56,142 bases of DNA from positions 1 through 56,142 of the forward strand of contig JAYKXP010000225.1 of NCBI GenBank assembly GCA_037176845.1, read 5' to 3'. Positions 34,051 through 43,854 of the stretch are shown here, piece after piece; the first letter of the stretch is position 1, and the number at the start of each line of letters is the position of its first letter. Under the pieces are notes generated by a model, which ran no database searches, was not told where the DNA came from, and worked only from the letters and a program-made list of their open reading frames with translations. The translations under genes were made by a program, and so were the position numbers. Origin of the DNA: Paramarasmius palmivorus (taxonomy: Eukaryota; Basidiomycota; Agaricomycetes; Agaricales; Marasmiaceae).

Positions 34051-35275
34051 TTAGCGGTTCTGCTGTGCTTTGCGCTTTTCAACAATGCTGCGAAGCATGG
34101 ACGACATCGACGGCGATGGTTGTTTTGTTCGAGATAGGTGGGGTCGTCGGGAATAGTAGGTCTCGTCGTCCTCAGAGTCCGACTCAAAGACACTTTTCAG
34201 TGTCTCCTCAGGCTCGCATTCCACGATGGGTTCCTCAACAACGGGTGGTGGCGAGAGAGCCGAAGTAGGAGAAAGATATTGTGAATGGTCATGATGTGTG
34301 GTGTAACCAATGCTGTGCTCCTCATTGGACAGGATGGAGCGGTCGCGGAGAGACAATGAGAGGGTGGGTTCGTCCTGTGTATATTCGGTGGACGCAACCA
34401 GAAGCTCATTTGCGAGGGCGACAGGGATGTTCTCTGTGGTTTCGACGTCATCCTCAATGACGAAAGTTGCTTCAGTTTCAACACCAAGTTCTTTGAGCCA
34501 CTCAGCTGCTAAGTCCATGAACGAAGGCGAGGTGACAAGGGCCGGTTCACAGGACTCATAAGATGTATCTTCTGCGATCTGCGGTAACGACAGAGCAGTC
34601 ACGATGATATCGGGAAGGTTGTCGGTTGGCTCGTACATGTTGTCGTATGAGGTATCGAAAATGTATGGGTCATCGTCAAAGGTGTCGATAAGTGGTGTGA
34701 AGCCTGAACGGAAGAGCACTGGGGAGGCGAAGTCCGAAATGAGCTCGCATAGGTTGGCGGCCCAGACCTCGAAGGAGGAGGATACAACCAGGCCAGGCTC
34801 TTGGGTGCGTTCTCCGGAGGTGAATTCTTCAATGAGACCGCACAGTGAGGACGCCCAACCTTCGAATGACGAGGACGCGATGAGGCCAGAGTCTGGGTGC
34901 TGAATGGTCTTGGGAGACTTCTGGGAGCAGAACCAGTCGGGCGTTGCCGACAGCATGGAGTTTGACCCAGTGTTGGGGTTGACACTGGCGTGCACACAGA
35001 TGGGGCGGCAGGTGGTGTCTCGAAGACCCAGGTGTGATACAGATTGGGTTGGAATTTGGTCGACAGCAACCTGAAGAGAATATCAAGTCAACCCCTATAT
35101 TCTGAGACAATGACAACGAGCAACTTACCTCGACGTCGACGGGAGAGCGAGAAGCCATCGAGGTCCTCAGCCTGTATAATGCAAGGCCAGAGAGCGCGAA
35201 GAAGGCGATGATGGCGGTAGTGATGAGTACAACTTTGAGACCGAGGCTTGCGGGGGCGTAGGCGAAAGGGGTCAT
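34051..35275 (-). CDS. Single-pass membrane protein with long acidic tail, 388 aa
   Basis: Exon 1 (35129-35275) encodes a short N-terminus and one hydrophobic helix (VVLITTAIIAFFALSGLAL) followed by basic residues. A 58-nt intron (35071-35128, GTAAGTTG to TTCAG) joins in frame to exon 2 (34051-35070). The tail of ~340 residues is rich in Ser, Glu, Asp, Thr and Pro. It has three related units: LIASSSFEGWASSLCGLIEE, LVVSSSFEVWAANLCELISD and LVTSPSFMDLAAEWLKELG, each near an acidic stretch. Topology is most likely N-out or type III with the tail cytosolic (inference). No known domain. The frame is intact, with upstream TATA-like ATATAAACC near 35340 (minus strand). Confidence 0.75.
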
Positions 35276-35622
35276 TTTTGCTTGGTTGGTGATGGTTCTG
35301 AGTTGAGAAGTGAATACAGGGCAAGAATGGAAAGCATGGTTTATATACCTCTCGATCGTGTTAGGCTTTGTTTGTCTAGGAATGCAGAAAATAGTAAAAC
35401 AAAGCTGAATTTATTGAGATACTGCAATTTATTTATTAAATATTCAACGCGAAACGATTAGAGAATTACCTTTAGTGGAAATCGCACCAAAAGATCGTTG
35501 GCAAAGAGACCTCCAGTTGTGGGGAAGGTGTATCTGGAGTCTGGGGTATATTGAGCACGGGATCATTATTAGAGAGATATAAATTCTAAGTCACCGTGGG
35601 GCTGGCAGAATACAAGCAAGGC
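35276..35622. other. Promoter region of the membrane-protein gene
   Basis: AT-rich; a GTATATAAACC TATA-like string sits ~65 bp upstream of the ATG at 35275. No gene seen. Confidence 0.4.
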
Positions 35623-36066
35623 TCAAAGTCCTAGCAAAGCCATGATGCATATGGGAATAGAAGTGTGACCGCATCTGACGCATGTCCTGCATGGGCGCAA
35701 GACAATTTCCGGGTAAAAACCATGCCTGACGAGAGGTGTTTTGAGCATCCTTTGGATCTCTAAGTGGTAATAAGCAACAGTAGCGCGTAGATAGAGATGA
35801 TCAAAAACTCGTACAGTCGCAAACTCGTCACTTGGACCATCCTCACTCTTGGTAACACCAACCCTCACAGTGCAAATCCGTGTCCTTTTTCGGCATTTTG
35901 ATCGCTGCAGTAGTATCCAATGATCCGTTAAGCTGGTTCTTGATGCTTCCCGACATGGAATGGAGTGCGTCGAAAAGCTCGGAATGAGTTTTGTCCGTTG
36001 AACATCCGATCGAAAACCGTAGATCTGGTCATCTTCTAGATCTTCTATAACGAACTGGAAGAACAA
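35623..36066 (-). CDS. Hypothetical protein, probable terminal exon
   Basis: An open frame of ~147 codons begins after a TTCTTCCAG acceptor-like site and reads FVIEDLEDDQIYGF. The C-terminus has four Cys (CRTCVRC, ICIM) that might bind a metal. A possible first exon (MARAQRIWD) lies near 36165 with a GTGAGT donor, but its phase does not fit this frame, so the model is incomplete or shifted. Family not recognised. Confidence 0.35.
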   Translation of the reverse strand: MFFQFVIEDLEDDQIYGFRSDVQRTKLIPSFSTHSIPCREASRTSLTDHWILLQRSKCRKRTRICTVRVGVTKSEDGPSDEFATVRVFDHLYLRATVAYYHLEIQRMLKTPLVRHGFYPEIVLRPCRTCVRCGHTSIPICIMALLGL

Positions 36067-36602
36067 CGAGGCTTAGAAGAGGCTTTCTTTCAAGGGACAA
36101 AAACGCGAAAAAGCTCAAACTCAAAACTCACATATCCCAAATTCGTTGTGCCCGTGCCATCTCGTGTCGCGGCCTTGGTATACAGTAGCTTGTTGTTGTT
36201 CTAAATGACATCCGAGCCTGACCCTGCCTGTGAGTTCTTGTCTCTTCAGAGCCAGTGGTCAAGGAATTGAGACGATGATCGAAGCGGAAAACGCGAGTCC
36301 GTGACTCGACCGTGACCGTGACGTGTTACGTACTTCTGCTCTTCCCCAACACGTTGATCCCTCGAATTCACGAGCTCAGCGGATAGCTATCGGTTGCCTG
36401 GACTCGAGAGTGAGTTCCAACTTTCAAGCTATTTCAAGCCTGCTATAGAAGCCACTGACAGTCTATCATGCAGCACTCTTGACCTATACTTAGTCCTCTC
36501 AGCAAACGATCAGGCCTCAGGGTCAGTACTCGTTAACGTTCCTCACCTTTTTGTCGCGTTTTTACTCACGCATGTTCATAGGCGTATGAATAGCGGTAGT
36601 AA

Positions 36603-37430
36603 CAACCTCGCGCATTCCCAGCTTCAGCCTTTCGAAGCTCCTTATTGCACCCAATCTACATACCTGATAAAGTATCCGAATCGGATGTACAATCGCCTAT
36701 ACTGCCAACTATTCGTCTATTTCTTGACTCGCAACCCGTCCCTTTCCCATCCCATCCTCCAATTCTCTCAAAGACCGGATCCAGAGCCATCTTTGTCTCA
36801 AGTCATCTCCCCAATCTCGTTGGATTGGGAACGTCCAGTGATCATGTAATCGATGCCGGTGGTATAGGCCCAGTCTTGGACTCACAAAGAGAGAGCGCTG
36901 TTGCACAACAGGTCCTTACTGAGATTGGGCTAGAAATGGGAAGGTTGCTATGCGGTGACGCAGTGAGGGTATGTAGTACACCTAGAGACTGAAACTCTAG
37001 CTTTCGCGCGGTGCACATGAAAGCATCTGCTAACTCGGATCGGTAGCAGGGGCAATCATGCCTGAAGCGGTCAACATCAACCCAAACACACCCCTTCGAT
37101 GTGCCGTGTCAGACACGCTCAGGAAACCGATGGAAGATACATTCTTGGACAGGATAAAGAGGTGAGGTCGTATGATTCTGATGTGCTATTGGTGCTGATT
37201 TTACCGTTCTTCCTTTCACTAGCATTGGCAGGAAGAGTCTTCTACACGACTTCGACACTTCAAGCTTGCCGCTCGCCAGACCAGTTGCTGTGTATACAAT
37301 GGCCACAGAACCCAAACAGCACATTCGCGTGGGCTACTTCGACTCGGAACTCACAATCAAGTTGAAGGAAAACACACCTCCGAGCCATCATTCGTGTATG
37401 AGCAGGGTCTTTGAATATCTCACAAGCTAA
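36603..37430 (+). CDS. Unassigned multi-exon gene
   Basis: Exon 36603-~36970 is open and protein-like (PILSKTGSRAIFVSSHLPN, VLDSQRESAVAQQVLTEIG). After an intron starting GTATGTAGT, the next exon ends KPMEDTFLDRIK. An intron at 37162-37222 (GTGAGGTC to TTCACTAG) joins in phase to 37223-37430 (IGRKSLLHDFDTSSLP, MATEPKQHIRVGYFDSELT), stop at 37428. Upstream exons and the acceptor of the middle exon are not settled. The 3' end and following bases have a diverged copy at ~41930-42005. Confidence 0.45.
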
Positions 37431-37475
37431 ACATGTGTTTGTATGAGATGTTTGGGCGAAGAGAAGGTGCTCGGA
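37431..37475 (+). repeat. Direct repeat, copy 1 (copy 2 at 41964-42003)
   Basis: TGTATGAGATGTTTGGGCGA here matches TGTATGAGATGTTTGGGTAA near 41972, with similarity continuing through an AAGGTGCTCGG string and into the preceding ~35 bp. The pair brackets DUF6535 copies 2 and 3. Confidence 0.65.
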
Positions 37476-37597
37476 GCCGTGGTGGTCTACTTCTCAAATA
37501 TAGCCCTTTCATGGACTTCTTCCGGCAAGATTCTTCGTTTCTCCAGGTCTGATAAATGAAACCATTCTCGCTCGTCCAGTAACAGTACGATAGCAGG

Positions 37598-40061
37598 TCA
37601 AGGGCGGAACCAGTGCATACGTAAGTGATTAGGGTCATTTACTATATTCCATCCCCGACCTTCGTCTCTTCTCCGTTCCCTGTGCTCCTCGCGAGGCAGT
37701 GATGCGATCCCTTGATCTTTGCAATTGTCCTTGGCTCGTTCGCCTTGTCCTTTTAACGGCGAGGGAACGACTTGGGAACCATCCTCAGTAGCCTGCTTAG
37801 GATGATCTTGGTCGGTATCCGATGCTGCAACAGCATCAGGCTCATCTTCACCAGCTGAGAGAGGTATTAATGAACCTTCAGCGATGCCCTCTGCAGCCCG
37901 AACTGCAGAGTCTCCAGGATTGGCTGGCTCCTCGTTACCGAGTGGCAAGGGGTGACTCCCTAAGCTATCGTTGGCGATTTCGCCCGTCACGTTGCCACAA
38001 GATCCAAGCACCTGAATATCAATATTTTCTGTGACACTACCAACGGGCGACGATGGTACTTCGTCTTCGTTATGATGATTATCGAATTGGGGGTCTACAG
38101 TATCAATGAAATTTCGGACAGGGTCAAATTGAGGTGGATCATCGCGTTTGGGGAGAGGTGCAAAGTAATTGTCAGGTAGTTGGCCGACTTCCTGAACCTT
38201 CTTTGTCGCAGCGTTCCAAAGCCAGTCAATGAATCCGTCTTGAGAATACAATGAACGAATTATAATCTCGTCATGAATGAATCTCATGAATACCTGCCCC
38301 TTTTTGCTCGTCAAAAACACCGACGGTAGTTTCGATTCTACTGAGCGTACAATGTACTCCGCAAGGGAATTAGCAAAAGCCACCCGTTCGGCGTTGTGTC
38401 GTTCCTCGTTGCACCCTGAAGAGTGTTTCCAAGAATCCTCGTAATCTCGCAGGAGTCCGAGGCTCTGCTCTCGAACCAAAGGATTTTCATGCGACCAGGA
38501 TGTGATCGCAATAGGTAGGGGAATGATGAACGCGGAGTTTTTCCATGATTTTGGGAGCTTCTGGACGAAAGTCCGGTAGGAATCATTAAAATCCGACAAA
38601 GATAGCAAATCTGACAAAGATAGCATGGTAGAAACCTTGACATAGGCTTCCCAAAGGCGGTGGTGGAATAACAGCTCGATTCCCTCCTGAGAATGGAGGG
38701 GGAGATCGTTTGTGATGGGTTTTGGCCTGCCTTCATACAAGTCTGGAACCCTGAGGTATATCCCGAGTTCGAGGTCCTCTACCTCCCACATCGCGATATC
38801 CCACCGATTCAGAACAGCAGAGAACGCCACAGAACGGGGAAGAGTTTCCAGCACATTCTGGAGATGAGGGATCATCGATGGGCTATCACGAAACATTGTA
38901 ACTGCCCAGTGCAATGCATGCAGCTCATACACCTGCAGCTGAAAGGGCAAGATGAACTTGACCTCCTGGTCAAACTGTCTGACCACCCGGAGGTCAAGCA
39001 TCGACCAACTGGAGGTTTGGGCTTGGATGTGATCCCACAGAGGACGGAAATGGGTTTTAGTGAGATTGTTAACGAGGGGGATGTTCAGCAGAAATTTTGG
39101 GAATGTGGTCAAGAGTTTGTAGACAGCCCATGCTTGAGGGGATTTGTATGGGCAGACAAACTGATAAGCCAGCTGTCCGAAATCATGGAGGGGGTTACGG
39201 CCTTCATCCAAGTTGTGGATAAACCGAGCCTGATCGCGTGGAATTGTTATTGTAGGCAGGATCGTGGTGAGGAAATACAGCCCAACACTTAGCACGATTG
39301 CAGCAAGGCAGATGCTAAAGACTACGAGCTGTAGTGTCCACAGAAGGTCCAAAACACCAACGAAAAAGAACATTAACGCGATCTCAAGGAGAATGGGGAG
39401 CGCCGACAAAAACGATGCTACACCCCATTTCTCAAAGCTATCTCGGCGCAACTGTCGCAGTGCCAGATCTTCCCCTGGTGTACGTGTTACTACGTCGCGC
39501 TGATGCTCCCGCAGCCACTGCTTGCATAGTAGACCAAACAAGGCTGATGTGAGACTGAGGATGAGGCTAAGAAACCAAAAGCAGTTGATACGGATGGAAG
39601 ACGCCTCTGGCGTGAATGGTGTAGGTTGCTCCTGTGTTCCGGTGAGCTGCTGGGAAATTTGAGTGAGGATCATGACAGTCGTGTCCTCGCTCAGCCATTG
39701 GTATGATTCGATGAGAAATGCGGTTACGATCGCAGAGAAAAGACCAGCCTGGGCATGGATTAGAAAATTGTTAGAATGACTCGGAAACTGCACGTACGAA
39801 AACTAGCAGTGTGTCGATATCTTCCTTGTAGCTTGCAATCATTCCATCATCATATTTCTTGACTTCTACCTGCAGTTTCTCGTATGAATGGTCGGCACCC
39901 AATTTCTTCCGCTTTTGTGCCCCATCTTCCTCTTCCTCCTTCCTTCTTCTAGCTTCTTTCCGCTGCCGCTGCAGTTTATGCTCCCTCTCCAAGTCCATGT
40001 TCAACTGAGAGTAGGCGATCCTCACCTTCTCTTCCTCAATCCTCCCCGCTCCATCTTTCAA
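37598..40061 (-). CDS. DUF6535 membrane protein, copy 2 (intact)
   Basis: Exon 39798-40061 encodes the charged coiled coil ending VKKYDDGMIASYKEDIDTLLVF. A 49-nt intron (39749-39797) leads to one long exon, 37598-39748, open for over 700 codons. The DUF6535 core spans roughly the first 180 residues of that exon: FSAIVTAFLIESYQWLSED, CKQWLREHQRD, LRRDSFEKWGV and membrane helices around FFFVGVLDLLWTL and IVLSVGLYFLTTILP. The remainder is a soluble region conserved in copy 1 (VYELHALHWAVTMFRDS, HSQEGIELLF) and a disordered acidic tail with one LSAGE repeat. A further exon lies beyond a TTTCCAG acceptor at 40062; its ATG is not resolved. Role unknown; the family is expanded in mushroom genomes. 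Confidence 0.88.
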
Positions 40062-40972
40062 CTGGAAACACAATTGGAATAGAGATTTACCAGGTCAAAA
40101 GAGGGCACATACCTCAGAGCCATTGTTTGTTCCTCTTGTCGGATTATGATCCTTGCAAGTTCATGAGCTTCGGACTTTTGGATGAATTCTCTTGAGAACT
40201 AACCGTGTGCATGACCACTGACAAAGGGCGTGAGATGTTCAGGTTTGGAATTGGGAGATAGGTGTCCTCGTTCTTGCACTATTTGTTATCGCTGACACCA
40301 GTGACAGAAGGAATGTACGCTCCACCCTATGTCATTGTGAGCAGTCTATGTCGTCTGGATCAGGCTTCGATTCTGATGAACACGCCAACTCGTGTGGAGG
40401 ACTCCGCTAGGCCATGGAACCGAATAACTTGATAGCTTATGGTGGTGGTAACGGTGGAAAGTCTAGGCGCTTATTCAAGTTCGGGCAGTCCTCCTTCTTT
40501 CTGATAACTGCTCATTGAAGAGGTAGATATGATGTATGAGAGCAAGTATGATAGAGGATGGTTCAATGCGATATACACGTAAGACACGAACACATGAAAA
40601 TATCTTCTTGTGCAGGCCGATCCTAGTATCTAGAACAAATCATAGGGAAGACAATACACGTATAACGTATTGGGATTAGGTCGGGTCCTGTCCAGCCCAA
40701 CCTGATGCACCATTTTCCGCTAATGTCCCATTCACTATGGTCCCCTCGATCCCCTCGATCTAACGTGGAATTAGGATTAGCGACTCGCCAAGTATAAGAG
40801 GCTCCAGGATTGTTACCGTTACCATTTACGCTCCCCGAGCCTTGGTCAGTACGGTCTTCCTCTGACAATAATTGCCCGCGTCATCACCAACTGCAGGGGC
40901 TCTCTAGCTAGTGAAGAGACAACTTCATCAACATGCACGATATCCTGCGATCCAGAGCCAACGTGGCTATCG
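40062..40972. other. Upstream region of DUF6535 copy 2
   Basis: Includes the probable first exon near 40111-40150 (reading NPTRGTNNGSE into a GTATGTGCC donor, minus strand). No other supported gene. The ORF at 40623-40868 is not credited. Confidence 0.35.
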
Positions 40973-41820
40973 CTACCGGTGAATGTTGTCTCGATGCGGA
41001 ATAGGATCTTCCCATGGAGAACCACTGGCATCAGAGGTGGTTTGTCGGCTCTTGTGACTGACTGTATATATATCCCGTTCTTTGTGCATCCGGTTGGATG
41101 CGCTACTTCTGCTGGCAGAAAATGCTCGTAGGAGTCTTGGATGAACCAGCCTGCCCTTTTGAGCCTCTGAAAAAGCAAAGGGGCCAGCGGTGCATCGATC
41201 ATGTGCGTGGTACGTTGTGTAACAGTTTCGCTCGGTGTGTCGCCCTGACTTCCACAACGTGTATATCGATGCTTTCCTGGGTATTACCCGCGAGCGACGG
41301 CGGAATTTCTGCAACTTCGTTGGATTGAAAGTTCGTGGGATCGACGAAGTGGACGGTCTCATTGAACTGCTAGGAGAGGAGAACAATAACGGTGTCTTCG
41401 TTCAGCCATTAATTTGACTCGATAAAGAATGAACTAAATCTGCAGAGAAACAATCTGTTCAATCATGGATGAGAAAACTGTAATAACAATAGAAACTGCA
41501 CATACGAAAACTAGGAGCGTGTCAATATCTTCCTTGCCGCCCTAGACTAGCCCGTCATCGTATTTCTTGACCTGTCTGCAGTTTTTCAAACGACGGTTCG
41601 ACGATTGCCTTGTGTTCCTCTTGCTTGCAGCGTTTCTCTTTCTTTTGATCAAATTCTTCCAATGCCCTTGCGAGCTAGAGTGGAAGTCCATTATCCATCG
41701 GTTACACTCCATTCCTTTCCCGCTCTTTCGTTTCCTGCTCCTCCTTTCGCTTCTGCTCCGAGTCCCTATGTTACAAACCTTCCTCCCTTTGGCATTGCGC
41801 GCTTCAGTTCCATACATCCA
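40973..41820 (-). pseudogene. DUF6535 relic, copy 3
   Basis: On the minus strand a Lys/Glu-rich stretch near 41800-41580 runs into VKKYDDGLV, then a stop, then KEDIDTLLVF and a GTATGTGC donor. After an intron-sized gap, NEDTVIVLLS, a stop and FNETVHFVDP follow. These match the start of the DUF6535 core in copies 1 and 2 in order and spacing. At least two nonsense codons and loss of the membrane helices show decay. Sequence beyond ~41200 no longer resembles the family. Confidence 0.7.
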
Positions 41821-41963
41821 TTTTCTCTGGCTCTTTCCGCCTTCTTATATCCTTCAATCTATTCAGCTGCAACTCCAAAATCACAATAGAATCGAGTAAA
41901 AACGTACCTCTGAGGGTTGTCACTTGCAGGAGAAGTCAAAGAGGTGTCTCATAGCCTAACCGT

Positions 41964-42424
41964 GTGTGTGTATGAGATGTTTGGGTAAAGAAAAGGTGCT
42001 CGGGGGAAAAAGTATCGTGGTGGTCAACAAGGAAAGCTCCTCACACATGAGCGTCTATTTGCAAGCTACGCATATCGTCGCTCCCGGCTTGATTCGTTAT
42101 TCAATGTTCTGCGGTACACTCACCGGGAGAAGATGCGAGTCGGAAAATTCCCAAGGGACTGCTTCCGGCCAAGTATCACCAGGGTCTCGACCACTGCGCC
42201 TTGCAATCGTCACTTCCTCATTGCTCGATGCCCACGACGCGCACAGGCAGAGTGTCAACAAGGGAAAGAGACTGGTTCTACTACTAGGACTATCGAGACC
42301 GCGTTCTAAGTCTCATACAGCTCTACTCTTCTCGAATATACCCACAATTCTCAACAAGAATCCCAGAGGCGATAACCACCTCTTTCTCAGTCCTTCATGC
42401 GTCTCTGCGTTCAGAGGTCGTTGA
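41964..42424 (+). other. Direct repeat copy 2 and an uncredited ORF
   Basis: The first ~40 bp are the partner of 37431-37475. The following 152-codon ORF (41966-42424) starts inside the repeat and shows no recognisable motif. It may be read-through of the repeated 3' flank of the 36.6-37.4 kb gene. Treated as unlikely coding. Confidence 0.4.
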
Positions 42425-42527
42425 ACACAGAGGATCTACTGGACGAAACAGCAATAAATCTTCATATCAAACATTCACAAGCACAAATCATACACGCCTA
42501 CTTCCTATCCAATACCCGCTTCAAATC

Positions 42528-43527
42528 CTACGACTGTCCCTCAACAAGATAATCCTTCAACTCAGCCTCCGTCCACTCCCACAACCGCTCACCCAACCCC
42601 TGATTCCCACCTTCCCTCTTCTTCTTCGTCAACACCCCAACAGGCTCATAATACCCCCCATTAAGCAGCTTACTCTTATCACAAGTCGCCGCCCAAACTT
42701 GATTATACGCTCCCTTTTCCTCCGGAACCATCTGGTGCCACGCAAACATGTACGTGAGCGCTTGAGTCGCAGTATTCGCACCGTTAACCAACCCCGTCTT
42801 GACCACCCCAGGATGAATGGACACCGACGTGATACCAGGATACCTCCTCGCCAATTCCGCGGCGTAGAGGACATTTGCGAGTTTGCTTTGCCCATACCGC
42901 GTCAAGGGACCCAAGAACGCCATATCTTGGGTAGTACGGAGGTCGTCGAATAGGATACCACCTATGGGTGGCCGGCGTGTCCTTGGGAAGAGAGGTTGAT
43001 AATCCGAGTGTCTGAGCCTGTCTCTGCGGTACGAAGAAGTGTTGGAAGGAGTAGTCGGATGAGTAACGCGTGTCCGAGATGGTTGGTACCAAACTGGATC
43101 TCATATCCGTCTTTGGTCAGACCAGGAGGTAAAGCCATAACTCCTGCGTTGCACATGAGAATATCGAGTCGCGATGAGAGGGAGAGAAATTCTTGTGCGG
43201 CTTTTTTGACGGATTGTAGCGACGCGAGGTCGCATTCGATAAAAGTCAATTGAACGTCCGGGACTTGGGCTTTGACCTCTTCGATGAGTGATCTGGCGCT
43301 TTGGACGTTACGTCCACTGAAGAAGATGTGCTCTGGATGGTGCTTGGATAGGAGGTGTATAGAGGCTTTGCCGATTCCTGCTGTACCTGTAGTAGTCACT
43401 TGCATTAGAGAAATGTACCGTAAATGCAGCGGAGAATAGAACACCTGCCTCCTGTAATGAAGATCACTTTCCCAGAGAGATCAGGAATGTCGTTTACTGG
43501 GTCGAACTGTCTTGAATCGCAAACCAT
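42528..43527 (-). CDS. Short-chain dehydrogenase/reductase (retinol-dehydrogenase-like), one frameshift
   Basis: Exon 1 (43449-43527) encodes MVCDSRQFDPVNDIPDLSGK and VIFITG. The intron 43387-43448 joins to give TGGTAGIG, the Rossmann TGxxxGIG NADP(H) motif; it begins GC rather than GT. Then follow the NAD-ribose/adenine region, a CNAG motif (LMCNAGVMALP), the catalytic Ser region (INLSSQG) and catalytic Tyr-Lys as YGQSK. The C-terminal part (SIHPGVVKTGL) is typical of the 300-330-residue RDH12-like subfamily, which oxidises or reduces small lipids or aldehydes; the substrate here is unknown. The frame shifts by one base near 42961-42969, between HAGHP and GGILFDDL, with no intron there. Otherwise complete. 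Confidence 0.88.
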
Positions 43528-43854
43528 GAGGAAAAGGATATAAAAGATATAACGAACTCGCTACAAATGTATGGGATTAAATAGGAATTGGACGTTGATA
43601 ATGGACTATTGTGCCGAAGACGCGTACTCGCGGCCACGAGATGTCTATCACAGCCGGAGGGACGCGCGTTATCGAAGGGATTGCGAGCCCAAGTGTCCAC
43701 ATCAAAATCACAAAGACGCGCGCCCACTGTAGATCTGAAACGTGTTACTACCAATTGAGGTGTATGTAGAGTTGTAGACAGCTTATATTGACGCGAATGC
43801 ATTGACGAAGTGCGAATATACAGCGGCATTTTATCAAGTCATTGAACAGCCTAC

